A stretch of 64,000 nucleotides of DNA from Lepiota brunneoincarnata (taxonomy: Eukaryota; Basidiomycota; Agaricomycetes; Agaricales; Agaricaceae): the NCBI GenBank assembly GCA_023014365.1, contig JAEBUN010000019.1, forward strand, positions 558,001 to 622,000. The letters are read 5' to 3'. The position numbers were made by a program, and so were the translations under genes. This document shows positions 1-12,298 of this stretch, piece after piece. The notes below the pieces were generated by a model. It was given only the letters and a program-made list of their open reading frames with translations. It searched no databases and was not told the DNA's origin. Numbering within the stretch: the stretch's first letter is position 1; each line of letters opens with the position of its first letter.

Positions 1-190
1 GGGGTTATACCTACCTGTTATCCCGACCATTCCGTTCTGCTCATTACTATACGTACGAGATAGAGCATCGTCGACTCGCCTGAGCCATCATCCCCTGGAA
101 GGTAGATGATCTTGAAATTAAGGCTGGCAACTACCTCAAGCCAGCGAGCCATTGTTCTGCGCCGTAAGCCATTCGGGTCTTAACTGAGAC
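1..190 (-). pseudogene. Ty3/Gypsy RNase H tail remnant
   Basis: Read on the minus strand this stretch gives RRTMARWLEVVASLNF followed by KIIYLPG. That is the familiar end of the Gypsy RNase H domain (RQARWxxxLxxFDFxIxYxPG). The motif DALSRTYSNE, which normally follows it, is present one frame away, so the copy carries a frameshift. No complete domain remains and the left side is cut by the window edge. This is decayed retroelement DNA directly upstream of host genes. Bases 190-447 show no other coding signal and should include the promoter of the next gene. Confidence 0.5.
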
Positions 191-447
191 TATGCCGGGC
201 CAGGAAACTATGGTGTTCGCATTTGTGAGGCCATTACCTTCCCTCCGCCACCAATGCAGGCTGGTGTCCGTCGCAGCTCTCCGGAGCTTGGCGGAGTTTG
301 AAAATAAACCCAAAAAAGGCAAGTGCCAACGCTGTTCTCACACACGGAAAAATAGGTAGCGGCCAAAGTCTTTTACTTCCACTCTCCGCCGTTCTCATTA
401 CCCTCTTCCCGCTCCGCCTCTGCAAAACATAGCAAGAGCCCATAGCT

Positions 448-3030
448 ATGGACATCGACATGAAAAACAAGGATGATGGCGAGGACAGGGGCGTTGCTCC
501 GCCTGTTGTAGGCCGAGACCGAGACCGAGAACGAGAAAGGGAGAGAGAACGAGACAAGGACAGGGATAGGGACCATGACAGAGACAAGGATAGGGACCGC
601 GACCGCGATTATGACCGTGATAGAGACAGGCGGGATCGTGAAAAGGAAAGGGAGCGAGACCGCGAAAGGCGAGACTCTCGTATGGACGCCTCCCCCGTCT
701 TGCTGTTGGAGCGTGTTGCTGACTTGGTTCTCTTTTACTTTTTACTAGTTCGTGCTGGTCGTCGGGCGGGTGACCATTGGGAGCCCGATAGGCGCAATGG
801 TGATGTATGTGGCGCTTTTTTCATCTCTATTGTTGCTACTGTGAGGCTGATGTCTGTGTTTCTGAAAAAGCGCCGAAAGCGGTCAAGGAGCTATTCGCGT
901 TCCCGCAGACGCTCTGCCTCTCCCCGCCGCAGGCGTCGTTCGCGGTCGAGATCTCGCTCTCGCACCGCCTCGCGTAGCAGGTCCCGCAGCCGTGGTGGCG
1001 GACGAAGCGGTAGCGACGCTTTCTCTCGCTCTCTCGGTGGACCCATGAATGCCGATCATGAAGAGGCTGTCGAGTTTGCGAAAATCAGCAAGAGAGAAAA
1101 CCGGGTCTACGTTGGCAATCTCAGCTACGACGTCAAATACCGTGATTTGATTGAATTTATGAGGGGAGGTGGGTTGGGGAATCTCCGAATTAGTTTTTTG
1201 TTGTCCTATTCTTCCCCCGAGAGGGTATTGATGCGGGAGAGGTGCCCCGGTGGTGATTTGGCGATGCCCTACTTTTTTTCTTGTTGCAATTAAGGGTTGC
1301 GGAGGTGACAGGGCACATATGTTGGCATCTGACATCTGGCGGATGATGGGGAGTGGTCGATGCGCACGCAACGTCTTTCCGATGAACTGGAGCTTGAAGA
1401 AAGAGCTTGTGGGGAGGAAGAGATGACCTTTAATGCGTTCAGGAGAGGAACATCTTTTTTCCGCCACTCATTTTTTTGATGGAATTGGTCGAGCTGTTGG
1501 CAGGATATTGATAGGAGTTTTTCTTTTGGGGTTGGCAGCTGGTGAGGTACTCTTCGCCGAAGTTCTTGTTACGCCTACAGGCGTCTCGAAAGGATGCGGG
1601 TGTGTCTCTGATTCCTTGGCTGTTTTTGTACCGTGGTGCTGATGGCTTGTTTTTGTGAAGCATCGTCGAATTTGCTTCTCAAGAGGACTCCCAGCGAGCG
1701 ATTCGTGAATTGTCCGAGCAGCCGCTCCTTGGTCGCCCTGTCTTTATTCGAGAGGTTTGTATTGGTCTACTTGAATATTGCCGTGGTTGACTGGGAACTG
1801 TCTTAGGACCGCGAAAGTGAGGCTCGCTTCGGTGCCACCCCCGTTCCAGGTAAAATTGGTATGGCCATGGCTGGACAGGGGCTCCATGCTGCCCCGCCTC
1901 CACGTCCGCCTTCGCACAACTACTTTGGTACCAATCAAAATCCTGGGAACCAGCTCTATGTCGGGAATGTGAGTAGCCATCGTACGTTTTATTACGATTC
2001 TAACACTCCCACAGCTCCCTTACCAAGCGGGTTGGCAAGACCTCAAGGACCTTTTCCGCAATGCTGGTAATATCATTCGTGCGGATATTAACATTGGTGC
2101 GGATGGCAGGCCGAAAGGATCCGGTACTGTGGTGTTTGAGACTACCAAAGATGCACAGCAGGCAATAAGTAGGGACACGTTTGTTCCGCTTATCGCTATT
2201 CATTTGCTTATTTTTGGATAGATATGTATAATGGTTACGAGTGGTATGGCCGCACGCTCGAAGTCCGGGAGGTAATGGATGTGCCAAGTACCTCGATCTG
2301 ACCACTGATTTGCCCCTCTCCTGTAGGATCGCTATGCTGGACTCTCTGGCGCGGGTTTCCGAGGAGGCTTCCGGGGTGCACCTCGTGGCTTGCGTGGGTT
2401 CCGTGGAGGGTTCAGAGGACACCGTGGTGGTTTTGGTGGTGGTGGCAGCGGTGGTGGTGGCGGTGGTGGTGGTGTTGGACGCGATTTCTCTAACCAGGAA
2501 TTATATGCCGATTACAATGGACCTGATTCATCGGGAGGTCCTGGTGGTGGGACGGGGTTGAGGATGGATCAGTACGGAGGTGGCTATAATGGTGGATTTG
2601 GCGGATACGAGCCAGAACCCAGTCAGCAGATCATGGTTCGAAATGTAAGTGGCAATTGCTAGAGTGAGATGTGGTTAACTGAGATCCGACCATTTTTTTT
2701 TAGCTACCATGGTCGACTGCCAATGAGGATTTAGTTGAGCTGTTTGAGACCACTGGTCAGGTTGAGCTGGCAGAGATTCTCTTTGATGGAACGCGTTCAA
2801 AAGGATGTGGCGTTGTCCAATTTGCGCAGATCGCGGAAGCTGAGACTGCTATTGCTAAATTCCAGAGTTATGTGTATGGAGGGAGACCTCTGGGTGAGTT
2901 GATTGAGATGGTGGTGCCTGGATTGTGCTGATATGCCTTAGATGTCCGTTTCAATGATCGTTGGCATACGTTTACGCCTACGGCTGCGAAAGGTGGTCAG
3001 GTTGTGCCCATGCAAGCGGATGGTGTCTAG
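448..3030 (+). CDS. Gbp2/Hrb1-like RNA-binding protein with three RRMs and RS/RGG regions
   Basis: Multi-exon gene. The start ATG at 448 opens a long RD/RE repeat and then an SR-rich block (about 870-1010). RRM1 begins near 1108 with RNP2 VYVGNL and resumes after an intron (exon from about 1541) with RNP1 KGCG/IVEF split by a further intron (donor near 1600, exon from about 1660). RRM2 has QLYVGN near 1950 and KGSGTVVFET near 2118. A Gly/Arg-rich RGG block lies at about 2350-2500. RRM3 has IMVRN near 2630 and KGCGVVQFA near 2800. The protein ends with the TAG at 3028-3030. Three RRMs plus SR/RGG matches yeast Gbp2/Hrb1, shuttling factors that couple transcription (THO/TREX) to mRNA export and quality control; that role is inferred from the family. 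Here the RGG block lies between RRM2 and RRM3. Exon ends in the RS region are uncertain because the frame stays open through possible introns. Confidence 0.72.
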
Positions 3031-3266
3031 TGTTCTTGTACAGTATCCTTGGTTTGTTGGTTGAAAATACAGTATCTACTCCTGCTGAGGTGGGAATGGA
3101 AGAAGGGGACGAACGTGGTCGGGGGGTGAAACGTCGGAGGGCGAGCCAATAGGAACAAACATAGTCATCTGCGCATATCAGCTTGCCATTCTGGGCATTA
3201 GAGGCGGATTATTATTATCAGCAATATTTATTAGTCTTTCATCCATCACCCCTCATCCAAACACCC

Positions 3267-6200
3267 ATGCCCTCCTCTACCTTTGACTCCTTCTCAGAGC
3301 CCTACACCCGTCAAGGAGACGAGGCCTCTCTCGACCAAGTCCGCGCCAACATACACCTCCTTGAGGCTCAGCACAAGCAGAATGGCATTCCGCTCACAGG
3401 GCGCATCATCCATGTCTGCCACTATCTCCCCATCATCGCAACGCACAAGCCGCCAACCTGTGTAAACGGCATTCTCAGTCCCCCCCCAACTCCACCCCCG
3501 AAGACGACTGAATTTCTGCCGCCGCCCAGCGGGAGTAGTGCGAGTCTTCTTTCGCCGGATTCTACGACTGGGGATCGTGGCGGTGGTGGTGACGGTGGTA
3601 GCAATGGGCTTGGTATTGACAGCCCTAGTGATTTGTCGGCCGTGTGGGGATTGGCGCCACGCTATGGGCATGCTGCGATGATTTCGGGGATACGGTCCCT
3701 GTCGAGCACGCATGAGCAGGTCATTATCGGGTGGACAGGGGATATTAACGGCGCGGGTCCGAGTGAGAAGGTTGCGGCGAATGCGATCAAGAAGGAGGAT
3801 AGGATGGCGTTCGAGGAGGCGCTCAAGACTTTTGCGCCCAAGGAGAGCGATCCGGATGATGATAGGAGGACGACATACGTGCCTGTATGGTTGGATGACA
3901 AAGTCGCGCACGGGCATTACGATGGGTATTGCAAGCAGAGTGAGTGGGCCTTTCCTTGCGCATCCACACACCGAGCTCACGGAAGTTGGGACAAAGCCCT
4001 CTGGCCATTGTTCCACTATCTCTTATGGCAGGATGTCGCTACCGAGTATGCGTCTGCTGATCAACACTACCCTCACTATGAGTCCGCGAACGCTGCTTTT
4101 GCGCAGAGGATTACCGAGATTTATCGGCCTGGGGACCTCATCTGGGTGCATGACTATCATCTGCTCCTCGTCTCCAAGTACGTCCGTCACTCTCGCGTCG
4201 CGTCAAGCACGTACTGATGTCATATCAGGCTCGTCCGGGAATCTATTCCTGATGTGACTCTTGGCTTGTTTGTTCATACTCCATTCCCGAGCAGTGAAGT
4301 CTTTCGATGCCTACCCCGTATGTTCTTTATGATTATGTGGGATTGATAATAATACCGGGTCTAGGCCGAAGGGAGATCCTTGATGGCATGCTGGGCGCCA
4401 ACCTTGTATGCTTCCAGGTGGGATTGTATATACTCTCTGTCTTTCAGTGGTATTCTTAATTATCTACAGACCTACTCTTACACGCGACACTTCATCTCGA
4501 CGTGCATCCGGGTATGCGGATACGAGGCCAACTCTCGCGGAATAGACGTAGAAGGACATGTTACTGCAGTATCGCACTGTCCAGTTGGCATTGATGCCGA
4601 GCGAGTTGCTCGTGATATGTGAGCACCCATGACGTCGCGTTCGCTCAGAACGCGATGCGTTGTGACGTCACGAGTCTGTTACTGACTCGGCTGCTCTGAT
4701 CTAGCCAACGGCCCGGGATACAGCCTAAACTAGAAGCTTTGAGGACACTGTACGAGGGGAAGAAGATCATTGTGGGCCGTGATAAGCTTGATGTTGTCAA
4801 AGGTGTCATCCAGAAGGTGAGCACCTGGTGGCAGGAAGGGGCAGATGTGAGAGCTGATTGCTCTTTGCTATTAGTTGTGTGCTTTCGAGAAGCTTCTCCA
4901 AGACTACCCTGAGTGGATCGGCAATGTTGTCATGATCCAGGTGACCTCGCCTGCCTTGACGGACTCGCCCAAACTTGAGAGGCAGGTTAGCGAACTCGTA
5001 TCTCATATCAATGGCGAATATGGCAGCCTTGATTTCATTCCCGTCCACCATTAGTGCGCATTGCCCCACTTTCCTTTCCATCGATTAATATCTCTGACTG
5101 GGAAACTTTGTAGCCATCAGACCCTGAAAAAGGATGAATTTTATGCATTGTTAAGTGTTGCTGATCTTGCCGTCATCACTCCCCTTCGCGATGGTATGAA
5201 CACCACCAGCATGGAGTTTGTTATCGCGCAGGAAAAGACGAACAAGAGTCCTAGCGTACTTAGCGAGTTCATGGGCATCAGCAAGAATATGGAGGATGCT
5301 CTCCTTGTCAATCCCTGGAACCTCGGCGTAAGTATCCCCCCCGCCTCTACCCTTCCCACGATTAAATTAGATCCGCTGACGGGAGGATTCTATCTGGTTC
5401 CATTCTGTCACTCCGAATTTGGTGGCCCGATTTTTGCAATATGAAAATTCCCGGCCTTATAGGAGGTCGCAGCTGCAATTAATAGAGGCCTTCTCATGCC
5501 CCCTGCCGAAAAGGCTTCCAGACACGCGAAGTTGTACAAGGTCGTCACAACGCATACCTCTCATACTTGGGCGGCAGTACTTGTGAAGCAGTTGCTTGGA
5601 CAGCTTGGACGACAGGGGATGGCAAGACAGACTCCGTACATTCCCAAGGCCCAGCTGGAGAGGCTGTATCTTTCGACGAAGAAGCGGTTGTTCTTGTTTG
5701 ATTACGACGTGAGCGATCACCAGTTAACCTGACTTTCTTCTTGCTGAACCGCGCTGTCGACACAGGGAACGCTTGCCCCGATCGTCAAGACGCCATCGAT
5801 GGCCATACCCTCTGAGGCGACACTCGAAGCCCTGGAAAGTCTGTCGAATGATCCGAGGAACATGGTGTATATTATCTCGGGTAGGGATCAGGACTTTTTG
5901 GAACTCCACCTTGGTCATCTGAAGAACGTGGGCTTCTCTGCGGAGCATGGTGGGTTCGTGAGGGAGCCTGGTAGTGGCGAGTGGAGGAGCTTTACAAAGA
6001 AATTGGATATGAGCTGGATGAGCGAGGTCGAGGAGATCTTTAGGTATTACACTGAGGTACGAATGCTTGTCTGATCTTACCCGATCGACTGCTGATATAG
6101 ATGGGATATCAGAGAACTCAAGGAAGCCATGTTGAGATGAAGAAGAGTTCGATTACTTGGCATTATCGTGCCTCTGATCCTGAGTGGGGGTGAGTCTCTT

Positions 6201-6842
6201 GTCGAGATAACGCGCAGCCGGGAACACCTAGGGCAAGCTGACATGGGACCTTTACAGCCAATTCCAGTGTCGCCAATGTCAGGATTTGCTCGAAAACAAC
6301 TTGGCCAAGAAACGACCGATCGAAGGTACGCATGCAGCTTCTACCGAAATGGTATTGATAGTAATGACCTGCCGGTAGTGATGGTTGGAAAGAAGAACCT
6401 TGAGGTACGGCCGATCGCTGTCAACAAGGGCGAGATTGTCAAACGGATACTCTACCTGAACCCTGATGCCGAGTTTATCTTTTGCGCTGGTGATGACAAA
6501 GTGAGAGAGAAATCCGTGCTTTAAAATGCTATCTTTACTCATGAGTTGTGTGTGTTTTAGACCGACGAGGATATGTTTCGTGCGCTCCTTCTCTTCCCAC
6601 CAGGCCAGACGAGCTCCCGTTTCGAAGCCCCGCTATCGGTGACTCTGATCGATAACAAGTATGCCCAGCCGGTGGATCTGCACATTAAACCCGAGGCGGT
6701 CTTCACGACTGCCGTTGGACATGGGAGCAAGCGGACGCTTGCGAGCTGGCACGTAACAACGCCGCAGGAGATTGTAGAGCACATGCTGGATTTGGTTCGA
6801 CTTCCATCGCCCAAGGGTGCCGATGATGGTGCGAAGCTATAA
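3267..6842 (+). CDS. tps2: trehalose-6-phosphate phosphatase Tps2 (GT20-like domain plus HAD phosphatase)
   Basis: Multi-exon gene, ATG at 3267, TAA at 6840-6842, about 850-900 residues after splicing. The N-terminal half is a trehalose synthase-like GT20 domain: ALWPLFHYLLW spans the intron 3940-3996, IWVHDYHLLL is near 4140, and LFVHTPFPSSEVFRCLP is near 4266. The middle holds RDGMNTTSMEFV near 5190. The C-terminal HAD phosphatase is intact: nucleophile motif LFLFDYD/GTLAPIV split by an intron at about 5710-5765, then IISGRDQDFLE near 5872, and GDDK/TDEDMF across the intron 6500-6560. Intact catalytic aspartates favour Tps2 over the regulatory subunits Tps3/Tsl1. The enzyme removes phosphate from trehalose 6-phosphate, the last step of trehalose synthesis, in the cytosolic TPS complex, and supports heat and stress tolerance. 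Introns are about 50-60 nt with GT-AG ends, typical of basidiomycetes. Confidence 0.9.
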
Positions 6843-7086
6843 TGAATAAACTGGAACGGTTAGCAAGGGTTTTCGCCTTTTACTATTCTTCAAACTATGG
6901 ACTGCCTCCCTTTGTGTGTCGGGGATTTTGCCGGGGGGGTCCCAAATAGATTTTGTGTTGGGTTTACAACTAGGAAACACGTTGATATGCAGGCTAGATA
7001 TGATGATTATGGCGGCTATGACTAGGCCACGTACTGCATATTACGAGGAAATTATAGAAATTCATTAGCTATACAGGAGAGGGTTC

Positions 7087-8791
7087 CTACAGGCCTCCAA
7101 AGACGGTAGAGTTGACCACTTGATTATCCGTGCAATGGAAATCGATATCGCCTTGTCCTGAAAACCTGGATCGCTGCAAGAAATCAGAAACCGTCTCTGG
7201 TAGTCTCACAGAATCCCGCCTCAATTCATACTCTCTGCATCGCAACCGGAATATTTTCAACGAAGGGGCAGTGAGATGTTCAAGATACGTCTTGATCTGC
7301 TCGTCCACTCCCTGGATAGCAAACACTTCCAGCTTGTGAAGTGTCACATCCGGGTAAGCAGTCGATGTCCCGTCGAATGGACAAAACGCAGTGGCACATA
7401 CACGCAAGCGCGTGATGTTCGATGATTTAGAAACCAACATGATCGACGCAAAGGGGGAGGTGGTCAACAGGGTTAATGAAGTTAACTGTGTCCAGGGAAG
7501 TACACCAAGACTGGCCGGGAGTCTCGTCTCGGGCGAACAGGGTTCATGTAGCAGACAAGGTTTTGCTAAAGTTGGCGAGGATAAGATGACAGAGGGCTGG
7601 TGCGGTCGTAGGAGTGAAGAGCGAGAGGACGTGGTACATTTCGAGTTTGCGCAGGTCGAGCGTGTTGCAGAGGCCGAGCGTGTGGAGCTGGGGGAACGAG
7701 GTAGGGAAGGATGAGGGTGGGATGGGTGAGGGTGGGAGGTCGAGCCAATTGGGCGCGGGTTGACTTGGGTTGAAGATGACTTGAGGGTTGGAATTGCGGG
7801 TGAGAATGGAGTAGTTTGTTTCTGCGAGAAAGGCTTTGGACCAGCGGTGGGCGTGGACGTAGAGGAGGTCTAGGAGGGGTATGATGTTTTCTTTGTGGGA
7901 TGTGGCAAAGCCCCGGTGCATGTTTGGGTCAAAGTCGTATGCTGCGGCCGTACTTGAATCGTCTTTGAGGGAGAAGCGGAGTGGGAGGGTGCCGGAGCGT
8001 GAGAGGCAGAGAGCGAGTTGCTTGACAGAGGAAGGGGTGTAGGAGATGATGCGGAGAGTGGACCAGGAGGAGGGCGTGTTGAGGAGTAGGGTTCGCCATT
8101 GGTAGCAAATGTGTGTGAGCTTCCAGAGGATGCCCCCACGTTTGCCGATGAGGAGTGCGGGGTAGAAGGTGCTACTGAGTTCAATTTCGGCTTGGTCTAT
8201 CTCGCTAGCAGCGTGTGGTTGTTCGAGAATTTGGCAATAGAGGAAGACTTCCGAGAGGATTTCAGTCGGGAGCTTCCGGATGGGCGAGAGGAGGCTTCTA
8301 GAGTGTGCGAGTTTATCCTGAAGGATGGTAATGAGTTGGTTTTTCTCACAGGGGCTAGACGTCGTGGTCCCAGTAATTAGCGACAGTAGGATGAGCTCGA
8401 GGTGGGTGATGAGGCTGGGGATGCCTTCCCTTTCCACCGCCCCGCGACCTCTCAACGATACCTCACGCAGAGTTGCGAGGTCAGGAAGGCCGCAAAAGTC
8501 GAACATGTGCGGGACACCATTAGATGGTACGGGACGCGTGGAGCTTATTGTTCTGGAGGGGTTACCAGAAGGCGGGTGCTGAACTGACATACGATGCCGA
8601 GAGAGTTGCTTCAGAAGAGTTGTGGGGGGCCGCAGAGTGCAACCTAGATATACGTCAAGGCACGATGCATGACGACAATTATCAAGCCATCGATGTGTTC
8701 TTGGTGTTATCAGCTGACGGCCAGTGTCTGGCCAGCTATGTAACGCGCGGAAGTCAACAAAACGAACGAGGCTTGATGGTTGGAAGTTCAA
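7087..8791 (-). pseudogene. F-box domain protein gene, broken by one frameshift
   Basis: The minus-strand frame opens at 8791; a later ATG (protein start MSVQHPPSGN) is equally possible. It runs to a TGA near 7544. The F-box is clear: LSPIRKLPTEILSEVFLYC, followed by LWKLTHICYQWRTLLLNTP. This is the standard start of the mushroom F-box family, whose members recruit substrates to SCF ubiquitin ligases; the substrate here is unknown. The leucine-rich C-terminal part continues in another frame (LHEPCSPETRLPASLGVLP near 7540-7480, through TTSPFASIMLVSKSSN, to the stop at 7087). The two halves meet at 7545-7565 and a single missing or extra base joins them. No good intron fits there, so this is a young pseudogene or a sequencing error. 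Confidence 0.7.
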
Positions 8792-9440
8792 AGTTGCTTA
8801 TCGATTGATATTGTGCCATTCGCCGAGGAGCTTAGGTATGATTTAATCATGGGTGATTGGATCTCGGAAATGGAAGAGGGAATTTCCCATTTACATTACA
8901 AATTGCCGAGTATTAATTAATATTTTGAACTTAAAGTTCATGTTTACACCAGGTCAATGATGCATTGTGACCTATGGGACCTTAGATATCATTGGGAAGT
9001 GGAAGTCTTACTAGGCTCAAAAATATATTGTTAATTGTAAAATCAATGAATTTGTAGTAAACCTCTTTATATAAGAGCTTAGTAAGTGTAGCAGTACACA
9101 AAAGGTACAAGAACCTATACCCTATCCCTATCCACCAAACCCTCTTGAATGCCCTAGATATACCCATGCTAAACACTACTTTGTACTGTTTATGGCTGCC
9201 ACAACTATCATTCTATTCCTGCTGCAATTACCCCCATTCATTTGGATCCTGGTTTGAAGCAGCTGTCAAAATTAGAATTTCCAGCAAACTGGTGGAATGC
9301 CAATCACCAGTGCCCCTGAGTGCCTCATAAAGGCTATGTTGTAGGTATACTATATACATATGTAGTTTATCAGTAGTTATCCTTATCTACATATTTACCT
9401 TCCCTCCTCCCTATTGTCACCCTGTTGTTATATATCTCTC
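8792..9440. other. AT-rich intergenic DNA without a recognised gene
   Basis: This stretch follows the F-box gene. It is AT-rich, has very few CG dinucleotides and holds no ORF with recognisable protein similarity. It includes a small perfect palindrome, TGAACTTAAAGTTCA, near 8926. I see only likely old repeat DNA here. Confidence 0.5.
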
Positions 9441-9658
9441 CACTGTGAGACCAAGTGCATGGAAAATTACATCAGGAATTATAGGGATTCCCATTGAATT
9501 ATTAAAGGATCATGACTCTGTTTTGAAAAAATGACACTATCTATTGGAATTTTCATTATGTTATTATTACATACCCTCCTAAAAACAACACTATATAGTG
9601 GTATTCTTGCTTCTTGATGATTTCTGATGTAAATTACTATGTGTTTGGTCTCACAGTG
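9441..9658. mobile_element. 218-bp MITE with CACTG inverted ends
   Basis: The left end CACTGTGAGACCAA at 9441 is repeated as its reverse complement TTGGTCTCACAGTG ending at 9658. The similarity continues inward for about 40 bp on each side. The flanking trinucleotides are CTC and CTT, an imperfect 3-bp duplication. CACTA/CACTG ends with 3-bp duplications are characteristic of the CACTA (EnSpm) superfamily. No coding capacity, so it would have to be mobilised in trans. Confidence 0.55.
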
Positions 9659-9677
9659 CTTATGAATACACACCTTT

Positions 9678-10590
9678 TGGTAGGGGAGTGTATAGGCTGG
9701 AAACCCAAGTGATATTCAAGTAGGGATTATAATCCCTACTCACTGCTAGCATATGACTATATTTGCACATGGGATATCCTTTGTTTATATGCTAAAATAT
9801 TAGATGGGATATTGTCACTGTAGATTTAATAAATATCCATTTGTTATCCTACCTTGAGATTTCTGTGAGATATTTTTTATTTTCCCTCAATATCACAAAA
9901 GGGAGTATTTAGAATATTAGGAAGTATATATCACAATTAGATAGATGTTATATGCCACTGTTATGTTGGTGTAAACTAAAAACAATATTATTGGCAGAGA
10001 TATGACACTGACAATAAGCAAAATATGTTATGTAGAGATACATATAACATAACTTGGTTATTGTCAATGACAATATTAACTTACATACTTAGAATATTGC
10101 AGTGTTTGATACTCATTATGTGCACTATGGATGATGGATATTAAATGCCACTATACTCTGGATATGGATTATGATATCATTGTTGACAATAGCCCAGTTA
10201 TGTAAGGCATATCTCAAAATGATATATTTTGCTTATTGTCAGCATCATATCTCCACATGCAATATTTATTTAGTTCACACTCACATAACAGTAACATATG
10301 ACATATAACAAATGGATATTTATTATATCTACAGCTATGATATCCCATCTGATATTTTAGCATATAATTAAAGGATATCTCATGGTCAAATATAGTCATG
10401 TGCCAGCAGTGACTTGCAGCTATATTTATATACAAAAGGTCTGCACACAGACTGGACTACCAAAACTATAGTAGTCAGATGATATCATGCACATGACAAT
10501 ATCAGAGTATAAATAGAAGACATATACAACCTCACACAATCACAACAAAGATGGGAGATGTTGAGGTGGGTTGCTGTGGTATCTGAGGTG
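9678..10590 (-). repeat. Decayed LTR of the S family, split by a DNA element
   Basis: The parts 9678-9740 and 10412 to about 10590 together match the reverse complement of the solo LTR at 49462-49812: TGGTAGGGGAGTGTATAGGC at the start, the sequence around GGTCTGCACACAGACTGG, and GATGGGAGATGTTGAGGTGG near 10550. The right end cannot be fixed because similarity fades. From about 10590 to 10735 I see nothing recognisable. Confidence 0.65.
9741..10411. mobile_element. 671-bp CACTA-like non-autonomous element
   Basis: It starts CACTGCTAGCATATGACTAT at 9741 and ends with the inverted counterpart ATAGTCATGTGCCAGCAGTG at 10411. The imperfect terminal inverted repeats extend for more than 100 bp and reappear deeper inside (the segment near 10006 against the one near 10220). 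It is flanked by ACT on both sides (9738-9740 and 10412-10414), a 3-bp target duplication within the S-family LTR. There is no ORF for a transposase. Confidence 0.65.
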
Positions 10591-10735
10591 TTATGTGGGT
10601 TAAGCATCTGCAAGGCTCAATGCAGTCAAACGACAGGAAGACCATTGAGTAGTGCAAGCAAGTCTAAGGCAATGCCAAAGAGCAGGAACAAATATGATGT
10701 ATAATAAGACAAAGCTAAAGAACACACAGATGATA

Positions 10736-12296
10736 CAGTGAGTCAAAAAACTGTCCCAATGTTTTCACCATCTGGAAAGATCAGCTAATTGTGGACCAAG
10801 GTGATTATGTAAATACTTGGGAAAATAGACAATAATAATATAGCATATTGGGATCCTGAATCTTTTTAAATCACGTGATTTGTCTGAGAAGTAATGAATC
10901 AATTAATGATTTAAAATATTAACTCATTGGGACAGTTTTTTGACCCTCTATCATCTACCTAATTAATATGTTGAATTGCCTTCTTTTGCCTTAATAACTG
11001 CCTTGAGCCTTTTGGTCATGCTTTCTATAAGCTTTTGACATCTTTCTGCAGCAATCCTATTTCACTTTACCACCAACCTGTCCCATAATTCATGTATTCC
11101 CTCAGGTAGTTTCTCATATCCCTTCAACTGGTTCTTTAAGTATATTCAGAGGTGTTCAATGGATTTGGAGTCAGGAGATTGTGCTGGCCATAGTAGAACT
11201 TACATATTGTTATCTTCAACCACTCTATTGCCCCTTTAGACTTGTATTTTGGATCATTGTCCTACTGGAATATCTACTCCTCCTCCCCCATCTCCAAATT
11301 TTCAAAGCTATTCACCATCCCATATTCCAAAATCTCACAGTACTGCTCTACACCTATGATCCTCTCAACCTCCACTAGCATTCCTACTCCTTTTCACCCC
11401 ATAGCCTGCCATACCATGATGGTACCACCACCTTTATGCTTAACAGTAAGAATAATAGTCTTGTTTGAGAGTCCTTCCCCCCTTATACATCTTCCCATAT
11501 GGCCCAAGCTTGTTGATTTTTGTTTTATCTGTCCATAATATGTATCTGTTTCCAATCTTCCACTGTCCAATCTTTATGCTTGTGGGCAATCTGAAGTGAG
11601 CAGTTCAGTATTGCTTCTTAAGAAGAGGTCATTTGGTCTTAACAACAGACCAGAAATTGTTCTTTTTGAGCATATTTCAGATTGTTTGAAGTGTGACAGG
11701 AGTAGGGAGGATAGAGTGTATGAATTGGGTAGCTTGAACAGCATTGTCCAGCTGCCCAGTGGTGATTTAGTCAATTATTGATTATTTATTCTGAGAAGAT
11801 AGCATGGAGGGTTGTCCTCCTTTATTGTTTTCCTCATCTTAATCAACTTCTTTCATGATGTGCTCAATAGTACTCTTGCCTAGACTAGTTTGGACTGAGT
11901 TTATTGTAGGGAATAGCCATTCTGAAGAAAAAAAATGACTTGAGAGCACTGGGTAAAATATATAACTTCTATGATGTAATGGTAAGAAGAAAAGATGGTT
12001 GAAGTGATTTCAATATGATCATGTGATATAGAAGAGGTCACATGACAAATTTTGTTATCCCCACACTTGATTTGGTATTGATTTGGTCTGTCCAACACCA
12101 GATTTTAGGAAAATATTTTAAATAATTAATTGATCCATTACTTCTTGGACAAATCACATGATTTAAACGGATTCAGGATCTCAATATGCTATATTATCAT
12201 TGTCTATTTCCCCAAATATTTATGTAATCACCTTGGTCCACTATTAGCTGATCTTTCCAGATGGTGAAAATATTGGGACAGTTTTTTGACCTACTG
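10736..12296. mobile_element. Tc1/mariner element, copy 1
   Basis: The ends are CAGTGAGTCAAAAAACTGTC at 10736 and its inverse, ending CTACTG at 12296, flanked by TA on both sides (10734-10735, 12297-12298), the Tc1/mariner target. The arms are about 200 bp and share GTGGACCAAGGTGATTA and AATCACGTGATTT. The left arm (10736-10949) ends with an inverted copy of the terminal sequence (GGGACAGTTTTTTGACCC). In the right arm that inner copy is absent. Confidence 0.85.
10960..12080 (-). pseudogene. Tc1-family DDE transposase, decayed
   Basis: On the minus strand, with several stops and frameshifts, I can follow IGNRYILWTDKTKINKLG (around the first catalytic Asp), GGGTIIMVWQ-like remnants, DNDPKYKSKGAIEWL and the residues around the final catalytic Glu (IEHLW in copy 2). 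The C-terminal end lies next to the left arm. These are the signatures of Tc1 transposases, which cut and paste elements into TA dinucleotides. It is not functional. Confidence 0.75.
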
Positions 12297-12298
12297 TA

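Noticed and set aside
234..587. Minus-strand frame rich in Ser/Leu/Arg opposite the RD repeat
   Set aside because: It is the mirror of the Arg-Asp repeat codons of the Gbp2-like gene; low complexity only.
11900..12100. Small minus-strand frame in Tc1 copy 1 as a separate gene
   Set aside because: It lies in the 5' part of the decayed transposase and inverted arm and has no sequence of its own kind.
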